20,410 nucleotides of DNA from Rickettsiales bacterium (GCA_002720125.1 PBGQ01000029.1:25961-46370); one strand, 5' to 3'; shown: positions 7,891-16,140, numbered from the stretch's first letter. The notes: a model not told the origin generated them from the letters alone. Translations and numbers: made by a program.

Positions 7891-9051
7891 ATGAGTTTTT
7901 CTTTTAATAATAGGGATTGGGGTGATTTACGAGATAATGTGGTATCTGTATGTAATAAATTTGGAGAGTCTTATTGGAGAGAATTAGATAAAAATAGAAG
8001 TTATCCTATGGATTTTGTTAATACATTGACTAATGCCGGTTATTTATCTTCATTAATTCCAAAAAAATATGGAGGAACAGAACTTCCAATAAGAGCCGCA
8101 TCAATTATTCTTGAAGAAATTCACAGAACAGGTGGTAATGGTGCAGCATGTCATGCTCAAATGTATACAATGGGTTCATTACTAAAACATGGAAATATTT
8201 CACTAAAAGAAAAATACCTTCCTGAAATTGCAAGCGGAAAAATTAGATTACAAGCTTTTGGTGTTACAGAGCCTACATCAGGGTCAGATACACTTTCAAT
8301 CAAAACCTCAGCAAAAAAAAATGGTGAGAATTATATAATTAATGGTCAAAAAGTTTGGACGAGTAGGGCTGAATATTCAGATTTAATAATGTTATTAGCA
8401 AAAACATCTAATAATTTAGATAACAAAAAACAAAACCTTTCTCTTTTTCTTATAGATATGAGACCATACCTCAATAAACAAATAACAATAAAACCAATTA
8501 GAACAATGATAAATCACTCAACTACAGAGGTTTTCTTTGATAATCTCAAAATAAGTAAAAATTGTCTTATTGGGGATGAAGGAAAAGGGTTTAATTACAT
8601 TCTTGATGGAATGAATGCAGAAAGAATACTAATTGCTTCGGAATGTATTGGAGATGCAAAGTACTTTATAGAAAAATCAGTTAAGTATTCGTCTGAAAGA
8701 AAAGTATTTAATAAATTACTAGGTAGCAACCAAGCAATACAATTTCCATTAGCAGAGTCTTATGCAAAACTTAGAGCAGCCGAATTAATGGTTATTGAAG
8801 CTTGTAGATTATATGATGCAGATAAAAAATGTGGAGAGGAAGCTAATATAGCCAAATTACTTTCGGCAGAGGCCTCTTGGCACGCCGCAGAAAGCGCAAT
8901 GCAAACCTTCGGAGGTTTCTCCTTTTCTGAAGAATATAATATTGAAAGAAAATTTAGAGAAACTAGACTTTACCAAATTGCTCCTGTATCTACTAATATG
9001 ATTTTAGCTTTTTTATCCCACAAAATATTAGGTATGCCAAGGTCATATTAA
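7891..9051 (+). CDS. Acyl-CoA dehydrogenase with IVD-type catalytic base position
   Basis: A 386-residue acyl-CoA dehydrogenase: helical N-terminal domain, flavin-binding AFGVTEPTSGSD (122-133) and NGQKVWTSRA (151-160), then the C-terminal helical domain with QTFGGFSFSEEYNIER (338-353). The usual YEGT block near the end reads LYQIAPVS, so the medium-chain-enzyme Glu position holds Gln362. However, NAERI (242-246) places Glu244 where isovaleryl-CoA and long-chain acyl-CoA dehydrogenases keep their catalytic Glu, so an active enzyme is plausible. The substrate is unknown. It is first in a plus-strand cluster: its TAA stop shares one base with the ATG of the CoA-transferase, so the two are almost surely coupled, and a hydratase follows. 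Together they suggest activation, desaturation and hydration of a small acid. No Shine-Dalgarno site is visible before the ATG. Confidence 0.9.
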   Translation: MSFSFNNRDWGDLRDNVVSVCNKFGESYWRELDKNRSYPMDFVNTLTNAGYLSSLIPKKYGGTELPIRAASIILEEIHRTGGNGAACHAQMYTMGSLLKHGNISLKEKYLPEIASGKIRLQAFGVTEPTSGSDTLSIKTSAKKNGENYIINGQKVWTSRAEYSDLIMLLAKTSNNLDNKKQNLSLFLIDMRPYLNKQITIKPIRTMINHSTTEVFFDNLKISKNCLIGDEGKGFNYILDGMNAERILIASECIGDAKYFIEKSVKYSSERKVFNKLLGSNQAIQFPLAESYAKLRAAELMVIEACRLYDADKKCGEEANIAKLLSAEASWHAAESAMQTFGGFSFSEEYNIERKFRETRLYQIAPVSTNMILAFLSHKILGMPRSY

Positions 9052-10178
9052 TGAGAGATATTAGCATTTTAAAAGGAAAACTAGTTGTATCTATCGAGCA
9101 AGCTGTAGCAGCTCCTTACTGTTCTTCAAAATTAGCGGAGGTAGGCGCAAGAGTAATAAAAGTAGAAAGAAAAGAAGGAGATTTTGCTAGATATTATGAT
9201 ACTTTTGTTAAGGGTCAGAGTACTTATTTTGTATGGTTAAATAGAGGTAAAGAGAGTTTAATAGCAGATTTAAAAAAAAATGAGGACATTATCCTGATAA
9301 AGAGTATCGTTAAAAATGCGGATATATTTATACAAAATTTATTACCAGGAACGTTAAAAAAGTTTGGGTTAGATAGCTCTTCCCTGACTAAATTAAATAA
9401 AAAATTAATTACTTGCGATATATCAGGTTTTGGAGAAAAAGGTCCTTATTCTTCTCTTAAAGCCTATGATTTATTAGTGCAGGCTGAAACAGGGTTATGT
9501 AGTTTAACTGGTTCAGAAGAGAGTCCAGGTAGAGTTGGTATATCTGTATGTGACATTGCATGCGGCATGAATGCTTATTCTCTAATTTTGGAAGCAATTC
9601 TGGAAAGAGAAATCACAGGGTTAGGAAAAAATATTAAAGTTTCTCTATTTGAGAGCCTCAGTGAATGGATGAATGTTCCTTATCTACAGTATATATATAC
9701 AAAAAAACCTCCAAAAAGAGTGGGTTTGTCTCATCCATCTATAGTACCATATGGATGTTTTAATTCAAAAGATAATAAAAAAATACTGTTTTCAATACAA
9801 AATGAAAGGGAGTGGGAGGCACTATCTGATGAAATTTTAATGCTTAATGATAAATTAAAAAAGAAATTTAAGTCTCCTTCCTTAAGGTTAAAATATAAAA
9901 ATGAAATAAATGACATAATACAAAAAGCCTTTGATCAAAAATTATGTAAAGACATACTTAAAAAATTTAAAAAAATTAAAATAGCTTTTGGAATGCTAAA
10001 TACCATTGAACAATTCTCTAAGCATCCCCATCTAAAAAAAGCTGTATGCAGAACAGAAAGAGGAAACATATCATTTATTCCTCCAGCGGGATCTAGTAAA
10101 AAAAAATATTCAAAGATTCCAAGTTTAGGAGAACATTCTGAAATAATAAAAAGGGAATTTTCTAAAGATGAAAAATAA
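9051..10178 (+). CDS. Class III (CaiB/BaiF) CoA-transferase
   Basis: A 375-residue family III CoA-transferase. The N-terminus has EQAVAAPYCSSKLAEVGARVIKVE-type sequence (26 onwards), the nucleotide/CoA-fold start of the family. NLLPGTLKKFGLD (96-108) and the block KAYDLLVQAETG (137-148) follow. Asp140 aligns by eye with the catalytic aspartate that forms the mixed anhydride in formyl-CoA transferase. The C-terminus ends with IPSLGEHSEII, the normal family tail. The reaction is CoA transfer between a thioester and a carboxylic acid; the exact acids are unknown. The start overlaps the upstream stop (TAATG), with AAGG at 9039-9042 as a weak ribosome site. Its 3' end overlaps the hydratase gene by 11 bases. 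The pairing with an HTD2-like hydratase recalls mesaconate or itaconate handling (mesaconyl-CoA transferase plus hydratase), which is inference. Confidence 0.9.
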   Translation: MRDISILKGKLVVSIEQAVAAPYCSSKLAEVGARVIKVERKEGDFARYYDTFVKGQSTYFVWLNRGKESLIADLKKNEDIILIKSIVKNADIFIQNLLPGTLKKFGLDSSSLTKLNKKLITCDISGFGEKGPYSSLKAYDLLVQAETGLCSLTGSEESPGRVGISVCDIACGMNAYSLILEAILEREITGLGKNIKVSLFESLSEWMNVPYLQYIYTKKPPKRVGLSHPSIVPYGCFNSKDNKKILFSIQNEREWEALSDEILMLNDKLKKKFKSPSLRLKYKNEINDIIQKAFDQKLCKDILKKFKKIKIAFGMLNTIEQFSKHPHLKKAVCRTERGNISFIPPAGSSKKKYSKIPSLGEHSEIIKREFSKDEK

Positions 10179-11012
10179 TGAGAAATTCCTAAAAAAAATA
10201 ACTTCTCTTAAAGAAACAATTTCTTATGAGAAAGCTTTATACTTGAATGCATTATATAAAAAAAGTCCATATCCATTAAGTAAGAATTTCTTGCCTACTG
10301 GATGGCATTGGATTTATTTTAATGAAAATTATAAACTAAAAGATATATCTACAGATGGACATCTCAAAAGAGGAAAGATACTGCCAGCATTTAAAGGATA
10401 TAAAAGAATGTATGCAGGAGGTAAATTAGATTTTAAAAAAAAAATTAGGTTTGGGGAGATCCTTGAAAAAATAAGTTTTGTTGATTCTATAAAAAAAAAG
10501 ATTAAAAAAGATAAACAAACACTTTATTTTGTTAGACAAAAAATATTTTTCAAAATGAGCATAGTATTTTCTTAGAAGAAGATCAAAACCTAGTCTTTAT
10601 GAAAAAAAATTATAAATCGAATACAAACCACTTTCTATGTAAAAGTAACCTTAAAAAAATAATTTTTTATAAAAGATTTAATTTAAACAATATAGTTCTA
10701 TTTAGATATTCTGCTTTAACTTACAATTCTCACAGAATTCACTATGATGTTGATTACGCGAAAAAACAAGAAGGATACAAAGACATTTTAGTTCATGGAC
10801 CTCTCTTAGCAATGCTTGTATTAAACTCTTTAAGAGAAAATAAATTAAATGTAAAAATGTTCTCCTTCAAAATTGTTGCTCCAATATTTGTTAATCAAGA
10901 TTTTTCCTTAAAAGTATATTCAACTAAGGAAAAAAATAAATTTAAGGGATTTTTGATAAAAAATAGACAAAGCAAGGTTTTGTTTTACTGTGAATTCCTT
11001 TCTGCTAGTTAA
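10168..11012 (+). pseudogene. FAS1/HTD2-like hydratase (MaoC hot-dog; mesaconyl/itaconyl-CoA hydratase type), frameshifted
   Basis: Two adjacent open frames are the halves of one protein of about 281 residues, the normal length. The first half (ATG 10168, stop 10573-10575) carries LPTGWHWIYF, DGHLKRG and RMYAGGKLDF, typical of the N-terminal hot-dog domain. The second half (internal ATG at 10599, stop 11010-11012) carries FRYSALTYNSHRIHYD and LVHGPLLAML, the C-terminal hydratase motif and active-site region. The phase change must occur between 10536 and 10572: earlier the second frame has a stop, later the first frame does. One added base, for instance in the A6 run at 10538-10543 or the A4 run at 10552-10555, rejoins them and gives the expected EEDQNLVF strand. 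Long A runs (10435-10444, 10491-10499) lie upstream in frame. It overlaps the CoA-transferase by 11 bases and the opposing gene's 3' end by eight. It could be a decayed gene, a sequence error or a recoded gene. Confidence 0.82.
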
Positions 11013-12776
11013 TTACTGATAAGGATTTATATGAATTTATGATAGTGCTTTGTAAAGAAGCTGCAGTTGGCAGATAAGTATCGCAAAAAAATGAGGCAGT
11101 CTGTATCTTTTCTTTTAGAAAGTTATTGTCATTTTCCTCTAATAGTGATGATGCTATAATTGCGGACCTTAACATTATCCAGCCACCTAGTGTCCAGCCA
11201 AACATGTTGAGAAAGGGTGTAGCTCCAGAAGCAGCTTTTTCTGGATCTGCTGAGTATGTTTCTCTTAGCCAATCGCAACTTTCTTTAAGCTTATTTTTAG
11301 TAAACTCTAACTTTTTAGACATTTCCAAAAGACTTTTTTTATTTTGAGCAGTACCTTCTTTAATTGTCTCTTCCATTAATACAATTACCCTATCAAAAGT
11401 TTTTCCATTCTCCTGAAATATTTTTCTTCTTAATAGATCTAATGCTTGTATGCCATTTGTGCCCTCATAAATGGGCAAAATTCTAGAATCTCTAAAATAT
11501 TGAGCAGCGCCCGTATCTTCAATAAAACCCATTCCACCATGAACTTGAATTCCTATAGAAGTTAGACTTACAGACTGATCCGTACACCAAGATTTTATTA
11601 CAGGTGTAAGTAGGTTTAGCATCATCAGATTATTCTTTCCTTCTAACGTGTTAGGAAATTTTTTATGATAGTCTATCATTTCTCCTGTAATAATTGCTAA
11701 AGCCCTCATTGCTTCAATTTGTGATTTCATTTCCAAAAGCATTCTTTTAACATCTGGATGTTTAATAATATCTACTGTTTCTTTTTTTTCACTAGATAAA
11801 GATGAGCCTTGCTTTCTATTTTTTGAAAAGTGTAAGGCTTTCTGATATGCTCTTTCTGCTATTGCTATTCTTGAACACCTACATTAAGTCTGGCGTTGTT
11901 CATCATTGTAAACATAGCTTTCAAACCTTGATGAGCTTCACCTATAATTTCTGCTTCCGCTCCATAATCTTCACCAAAAGATAAAACACAAGTAGGAGAG
12001 GCGTTATGTCCAAGTTTATGTTCTACAGAAACTACCTTAATATCATTATTCTTTTTCCTTCCTTCAATATCAATTAATACTTTTGGTACCAAAAAAAGTG
12101 AAATACCTTTTACTCCTTCAGGAGCATCAGGAAGCCTAGCCAATACTAGATGTATTATATTATCTGACATATCTTGGTCGCCATGCGTAATGTAAATCTT
12201 CGTTCCTTTGATAAAATATTTATTATCTTTTTTTTCTGCTTTTGTTTTCAATAAAGAAAGATCTGAACCTGCATGAGGTTCAGTAAGATTCATTGTTCCA
12301 CTCCATTCTCCAGAGATAAGTTTTGGCAAATATTTTTTCTTTTGATTTGGACTGCCATGCTCTTCTAACAACTCTACTGCTCCTTGTGTCAATAAATTAT
12401 TTACAGCAAAACTCATATTAGTTGACTCCCAAATTTCATTGATAGCTACTACTGAAGACCATGGTAAGTCTTGGCCTCCATAATTTTTCTCTCCTATTAC
12501 AGAAAACCATCCACTTTTTACGAAGTCTTGATAGGTTTCTATAAAATAAGTAGGCATTCTTACGACACCATTTTCAAATTCGAAACCCTCTAAATCACCT
12601 TTTTGATTTATGGGGTCCAGCTTTTCAGAAGCAAATTTGCTAGCTTCTTGTAAAATCATTCTTATGCTTTCTGAGGAAATATCCTTATTATTAATTTTTT
12701 CAGCGTAATCATCTAACTTTGCAAGATTTGTTAATGCAAATAGCATATCTTCTATTGGTGCTTGATAACTTTCCAT
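11005..12776 (-). pseudogene. dmdC: DmdC-like acyl-CoA dehydrogenase (3-methylmercaptopropionyl-CoA dehydrogenase type), frameshifted
   Basis: From ATG 12776 a frame of 303 residues runs to a TAG at 11867-11865. It holds the long N-terminal extension (SYQAPIEDMLFAL), YGGQDLP (99-105), TMNLTEPHAGSD (161-172) and EHKLGHNASPTCV. Another frame continues to 11005 with IAIAERAYQ, HPDVKRMLLEMK, GIQVHGGMGF and IYEGTNGIQALD, including the catalytic Glu (about residue 438 when rejoined). The phase change lies between 11868 and 11883. Adding one base, most simply a G after the Gln302 codon so that VQE becomes VQGIA, restores about 590 residues, typical of DmdC. DmdC oxidises methylmercaptopropionyl-CoA in DMSP demethylation, but this subfamily also includes enzymes of unknown substrate. 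AGGAG over the upstream stop marks its start. It is third in a run with Sua5 and an FAD-linked dehydrogenase. Function is in doubt unless the frameshift is an artefact. Confidence 0.8.
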
Positions 12777-12781
12777 TTTTT

Positions 12782-12787
12782 ACTCCT
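12782..12787 (-). promoter_or_regulatory. Shine-Dalgarno site for the DmdC-like gene
   Basis: On the minus strand AGGAGT lies five bases before the ATG at 12776 and overlaps the TAG stop of the FAD-linked dehydrogenase gene. It supports this start and translational coupling of the two flavoenzyme genes. Confidence 0.65.
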
Positions 12788-14192
12788 ATTTAAATACTTT
12801 ACCTGGGTTCATAATTTTTTTTGGATCTATTAAATATTTAATATTTCTTTTTAATCTTAATTCTTCTTTTTTACTGTATTTTTTTAATTCGTTCATTTTA
12901 ATTTTTCCTATTCCATGCTCAGCAGAAAAGCTACCCCCCAATTTTTGCACTAAATCAAAAACTAAGCCATTGATGGTATTATATATTCTTTTAAATTCAG
13001 TTTCCTTCAATTTTTTTGGTTTGCCGATATTATAATGGAGGTTTCCATCTGCTAAATGACCAAATGCTAAAATATATTTTCTATTTATAATTTTGGATAT
13101 TGCCATTTCCGCTTTCTTTAGAAAAGTAGGTATTTTAGATATCGGTAGTGAAATATCATGTTTTATCGAAGGACCGTCAATTTTTTGTGCTTCACTTATC
13201 AATTCTCTTGTACTCCAAATATCATTTTTTTGTTTTAAACTAGATGGTAGTAGAAAATCCAAAATAATATCTTTTTTAAGTGCAATTTTCAATATTGAAC
13301 GAAGTTTACTCTTTAATTTTTCCTTTTTTATGGAAGTTAGTTCTATGATTACATAAAAAGGGTAAGAATTTTTAAAAGGTATATTTACTTTTTTGAAATG
13401 CTTTTCAATAAGTTTTAAACCACGTTTGGTATTAAGTTCATATGTCGACAAGTTCTCTTGCTGTTCAGCATTTACAATGGATAAAAGTTTTAGCGCTAAA
13501 TTAATATTCTTTAAGGCCACAATTGAAAAAGCCCTATCATTAATTTTAGGAAATAATTTTATTGTTGCCGCTGTTACTATTCCTAGCGTACCCTCTGCAC
13601 CTATAAATAAATGTTTGAGATCGTATGCTCTATTATCTTTTTTTAATACTTTAAGGTTGCTAATTATATCTCCATTAGGAAGTACAACCTCTATCCCAGC
13701 AACTAAATCTCTAGTCATTCCATATTTTAAAACTGCTAATCCTCCGGCATTAGTTGAGATATTGCCTCCTATAGTACAATTTCCTTCTGATGCAAGTTTT
13801 AGAGGAAAATAGCAATTTTTTTTTTCTGAGGCTTTTTTTATTTTTGACAATACACATCCTGCTTGAACAGTCATTAAATAATAGCTAGCTTCAATAGATA
13901 AAATTTTGTTCATTCTTTCTAAAGAAAGAACTAACTCGTCCCCCTTTTTGCTCGGAACTGTTCCTCCAGCTAGCCCGGTTCTTCCCCCTTGAGGAACTAA
14001 AGGTAAATTATATTTATTGCAAATTTTTACTATGGTTGATACTTCCTTGGTTGTCCTAGGTCTTAGTAACAAATTAGTTTTTCCTTTGAATCTACCCCTA
14101 GGTTCTACAAGATACTTATCAAAATCTTTCTTATTATCTGACCAAATATCTTTGTCTAACTTACTTTTAAGTAAATTTATTAATTTCATCAT
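12786..14192 (-). CDS. FAD-linked D-2-hydroxyacid dehydrogenase (GlcD/D-2-hydroxyglutarate dehydrogenase type)
   Basis: A 468-residue flavoprotein of the vanillyl-alcohol oxidase family. The FAD-binding half has PQGGRTGLAGG (67-77), SEGNCTIGGNISTNAGG (135-151) and YGMTRDLVAG. The C-terminal half has the metal/substrate motif HLADGNLH (379-386), EHGIG (425-429) and IDPKKIMNPGKVF at the end. The opening LVEPRGRFKGKTNLLLRPRTT resembles D-2-hydroxyglutarate dehydrogenase, and D-lactate and glycolate oxidase subunits share the fold. The likely reaction is oxidation of a D-2-hydroxyacid to the 2-oxoacid, with electrons passed to ETF or the respiratory chain. Its start overlaps the Sua5 stop by four bases (ATGA). 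A second ATG follows the first directly, so the start may be one codon later. The acyl-CoA dehydrogenase downstream would share an ETF acceptor. The specific acid is not certain. Confidence 0.88.
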   Translation of the reverse strand: MMKLINLLKSKLDKDIWSDNKKDFDKYLVEPRGRFKGKTNLLLRPRTTKEVSTIVKICNKYNLPLVPQGGRTGLAGGTVPSKKGDELVLSLERMNKILSIEASYYLMTVQAGCVLSKIKKASEKKNCYFPLKLASEGNCTIGGNISTNAGGLAVLKYGMTRDLVAGIEVVLPNGDIISNLKVLKKDNRAYDLKHLFIGAEGTLGIVTAATIKLFPKINDRAFSIVALKNINLALKLLSIVNAEQQENLSTYELNTKRGLKLIEKHFKKVNIPFKNSYPFYVIIELTSIKKEKLKSKLRSILKIALKKDIILDFLLPSSLKQKNDIWSTRELISEAQKIDGPSIKHDISLPISKIPTFLKKAEMAISKIINRKYILAFGHLADGNLHYNIGKPKKLKETEFKRIYNTINGLVFDLVQKLGGSFSAEHGIGKIKMNELKKYSKKEELRLKRNIKYLIDPKKIMNPGKVFK

Positions 14193-15151
14193 ATTTTCTC
14201 TTTAAAAGAAGCCTTTAAAAGTCTTTCATTTATTGCCATTCCCAATCCAATAGCAGGAATCTTTTGAACAGCAATTGATTTTGATTTTCTTTTGTCTAAT
14301 ATTCTTAGCATTTTATATAAATTTTTAGCTGTCTCAATAAGACATTTTTTTTTACTTAGTGATAATGAAGGACCATTAAAGTTTTCAGGTAACTCTCCAA
14401 AGGCTAGGAAGGCTTCGTCCTTTTTTGGTTTTTCTACATTTATTCGCACTGGTGTACTAGGCTGATAATGATATTTTTCTAACCCAGGAGAATTAAGATT
14501 TTTATCATTTATATTTTTTTTTGTAGTACATATAACTTTATTAATTTCTTCATTTTCAATTCCTCCTGTTCTTAGAATAATAGACTTTGAGGTTGATAAG
14601 TCTACAACGGTTGATTCTAAACCTATTTCAGATACTCCTCCATTTAAAATAACTGAAATTCTACCTTTTAGTTCATCTTTTACATCTTTTGCCGAAGTGG
14701 GTGTGATTTTCCCAAAGCGATTTGCACTAGGTGCGGCTAGTGGAAAGTCTAACAAGCAAAGTATTTTTTTAAATATTATGTTCGAAGGTACTCTTACGGC
14801 AACTGTATTCATTTCTGAACAAGCTATCTTACTAATGGATTTATCTCTAATTTTGCCTACTAAGGTAAGTGGTCCAGGCCAAAACTTATTAGCTAATTTT
14901 ATTGCTCTGTTATCAATTTCTATCGCATTGAGAGCACTATCTTTATTTTTAAAATGAATTATTAGAGGATTTGTTAAGGGCCTACTCTTTACCTCATAGA
15001 TGCACTTGACTGCATAATCATTATAAGCATTAGCTGCCAATCCGTACACAGTTTCAGTTGGTAAAGCAACTAAACCATTTGATTTTAATATATTAACTAC
15101 TTTAGATATATTAGACGGGTTATTACTCAAAATTTCAGTGCTTAAATTCAT
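14189..15151 (-). CDS. L-threonylcarbamoyladenylate synthase, Sua5 type
   Basis: A 320-residue protein that makes threonylcarbamoyl-AMP from threonine, bicarbonate and ATP, the first step of t6A37 modification of ANN-decoding tRNAs. The YrdC domain shows PTETVYGLAA (31-40), the KSRPLTNPL nucleotide/threonine site (55-63) and APSANRFGKITPTSA. A linker motif, SPGLEKYHYQPSTPV, leads to a C-terminal Sua5 domain, so this is the long two-domain form rather than the short TsaC/YrdC form. It heads a minus-strand run with the FAD-linked dehydrogenase (four-base overlap) and the DmdC-like gene. An essential housekeeping gene thus shares a transcript with catabolic genes. No Shine-Dalgarno site is seen before the ATG; the upstream region is a T-rich divergent gap. 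Confidence 0.93.
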   Translation of the reverse strand: MNLSTEILSNNPSNISKVVNILKSNGLVALPTETVYGLAANAYNDYAVKCIYEVKSRPLTNPLIIHFKNKDSALNAIEIDNRAIKLANKFWPGPLTLVGKIRDKSISKIACSEMNTVAVRVPSNIIFKKILCLLDFPLAAPSANRFGKITPTSAKDVKDELKGRISVILNGGVSEIGLESTVVDLSTSKSIILRTGGIENEEINKVICTTKKNINDKNLNSPGLEKYHYQPSTPVRINVEKPKKDEAFLAFGELPENFNGPSLSLSKKKCLIETAKNLYKMLRILDKRKSKSIAVQKIPAIGLGMAINERLLKASFKEKI

Positions 15152-15179
15152 AATTTTTTTTAAATTACATCGAAGTTAT

Positions 15180-15211
15180 TTGTTATTTTTAGATTAATAC
15201 AGTAATATAAA
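15180..15211 (+). promoter_or_regulatory. Candidate sigma-70-like promoter for the FAA-hydrolase cluster
   Basis: TTGTTA at 15180-15185 and TAATAT at 15203-15208 are 17 bases apart, and an overlapping TATAAA lies at 15206-15211. Either would start transcription 25-35 bases before the ATG at 15247. In DNA this AT-rich such matches are common, so support comes mainly from position in one of the two real divergent gaps of the window. Confidence 0.35.
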
Positions 15212-15235
15212 GGTTTTTATTAAATTATCAAATAC

Positions 15236-15240
15236 TGGAG
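15236..15240 (+). promoter_or_regulatory. Shine-Dalgarno site for FAA-hydrolase gene
   Basis: TGGAG lies six bases before the ATG at 15247, at normal spacing. It fixes the start and, being one of few clear sites here, suggests the cluster's first gene is well translated. Confidence 0.55.
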
Positions 15241-15246
15241 TGTTTT

Positions 15247-16140
15247 ATGAAGTTAGTAAGGTTCGGAAAATCAGGAAGAGAAAAGCCAGGTATTATTGAT
15301 AGTGATGGACAAATACGCGACCTGTCTACTAAACTAAAAGATATTGATGGTAAGACTATAAATCCTAACTCTTTGAAACTAATTCAAAGAGTAAATTTAA
15401 AAAAGTTAAATATTGTTAAAGGCAAGCCAAGATTAGGTGTACCTATTTCGAATATTGGAAAAATTGTTTGTATAGGTTTGAACTATGTGGACCATGCAAA
15501 GGAGGTTGGGTCTCCTATTCCAAAGGAACCTATAATGTTCTTAAAACCCACTTCCTCACTTACAGGACCATTTGATGACGTGATGCTACCAAAAGGATTG
15601 TTATTAAAAAAAGGCAAAGGCTCATCAAAAGTAATTGAAAGCAAGCGATCTGACTGGGAAGTCGAATTAGGAATAGTAATTGGTGACAAAGCAAGATCAG
15701 TATCTGAGACTAAAGCAATGCAAGTAATTGCGGGATATACAATTATTAATGATGTCTCTGAAAGAGCATATCAACTAGATGCAGCTGCTGGTCAATGGAC
15801 TAGAGGTAAAGGATGCGATACTTTTTGTCCAATAGGTCCTTGGCTGGTGACGAAAGACGAAGTTACAAGACCTCAAAATCTTTCAATCTGGCTTGAACTT
15901 AATGGAAAGAAAATGCAAAATGGTAATACTAAGACTATGGTATTTACAGTAAAGCAACTAGTATCTTATGTTAGTCATTTTATGACTTTGTATCCTGGCG
16001 ATGTAATAGCTACAGGAACTCCACCTGGAGTAGGCATGGGCATGAAGCCTCCTCGCTACTTAAAGAAAGGAGATGTAATGAAATTAGGTATAGATGGACT
16101 TGGTGAACAGATACAAACTGTGGTAAACTGGAAAAAGTAA
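15247..16140 (+). CDS. Fumarylacetoacetate hydrolase family protein
   Basis: A 297-residue FAA-hydrolase-fold protein. Metal ligands are visible as Glu138 and Glu140 in DWEVELGIVIG and Asp169 in NDVSER. KIVCIGLNYVDHAKE (72-86), EPIMFLKP (94-101) and ATGTPPGVGMGMKPP (255-269) complete the family signature. The N-terminal domain of about 70 residues is typical of the ureidoglycolate lyase/acylpyruvase subgroup, which cleaves or decarboxylates 2-oxoacid-like compounds with a divalent metal. Residues 118-134, between the first metal-site strand and DWEVE, form a basic segment longer than the usual short PxGS linker, which may reshape the active-site lid. It heads a plus-strand group with a D-2-hydroxyacid dehydrogenase and a short-chain dehydrogenase, suggesting a sugar-acid or hydroxy-acid route; the substrate cannot be named. 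Confidence 0.88.
   Translation: MKLVRFGKSGREKPGIIDSDGQIRDLSTKLKDIDGKTINPNSLKLIQRVNLKKLNIVKGKPRLGVPISNIGKIVCIGLNYVDHAKEVGSPIPKEPIMFLKPTSSLTGPFDDVMLPKGLLLKKGKGSSKVIESKRSDWEVELGIVIGDKARSVSETKAMQVIAGYTIINDVSERAYQLDAAAGQWTRGKGCDTFCPIGPWLVTKDEVTRPQNLSIWLELNGKKMQNGNTKTMVFTVKQLVSYVSHFMTLYPGDVIATGTPPGVGMGMKPPRYLKKGDVMKLGIDGLGEQIQTVVNWKK

Noticed and set aside
10435..10499. Transcript slippage at the A10 or A9 run restoring the hydratase frame
   Set aside because: The alternative frame meets stops at 10503, 10512 and 10533, so a shift at these runs would end translation before the second half.
10599..11012. A separate small MaoC-like gene starting at the ATG at 10599
   Set aside because: Sequence before this ATG in the same frame (EEDQNLVF) continues the family match, and the upstream frame supplies the matching N-terminal domain, so it is the second half of one broken gene.
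11005..11742. A separate short acyl-CoA dehydrogenase starting at the ATG at 11742
   Set aside because: The family match extends upstream in frame to about 11870 and joins the N-terminal half without loss of residues.
13093..13812. Plus-strand open frames opposite the FAD-linked dehydrogenase (and similar ones opposite other genes)
   Set aside because: They lie antisense to a gene with clear family motifs, have no recognisable domains of their own and reflect low stop density on the complementary strand.
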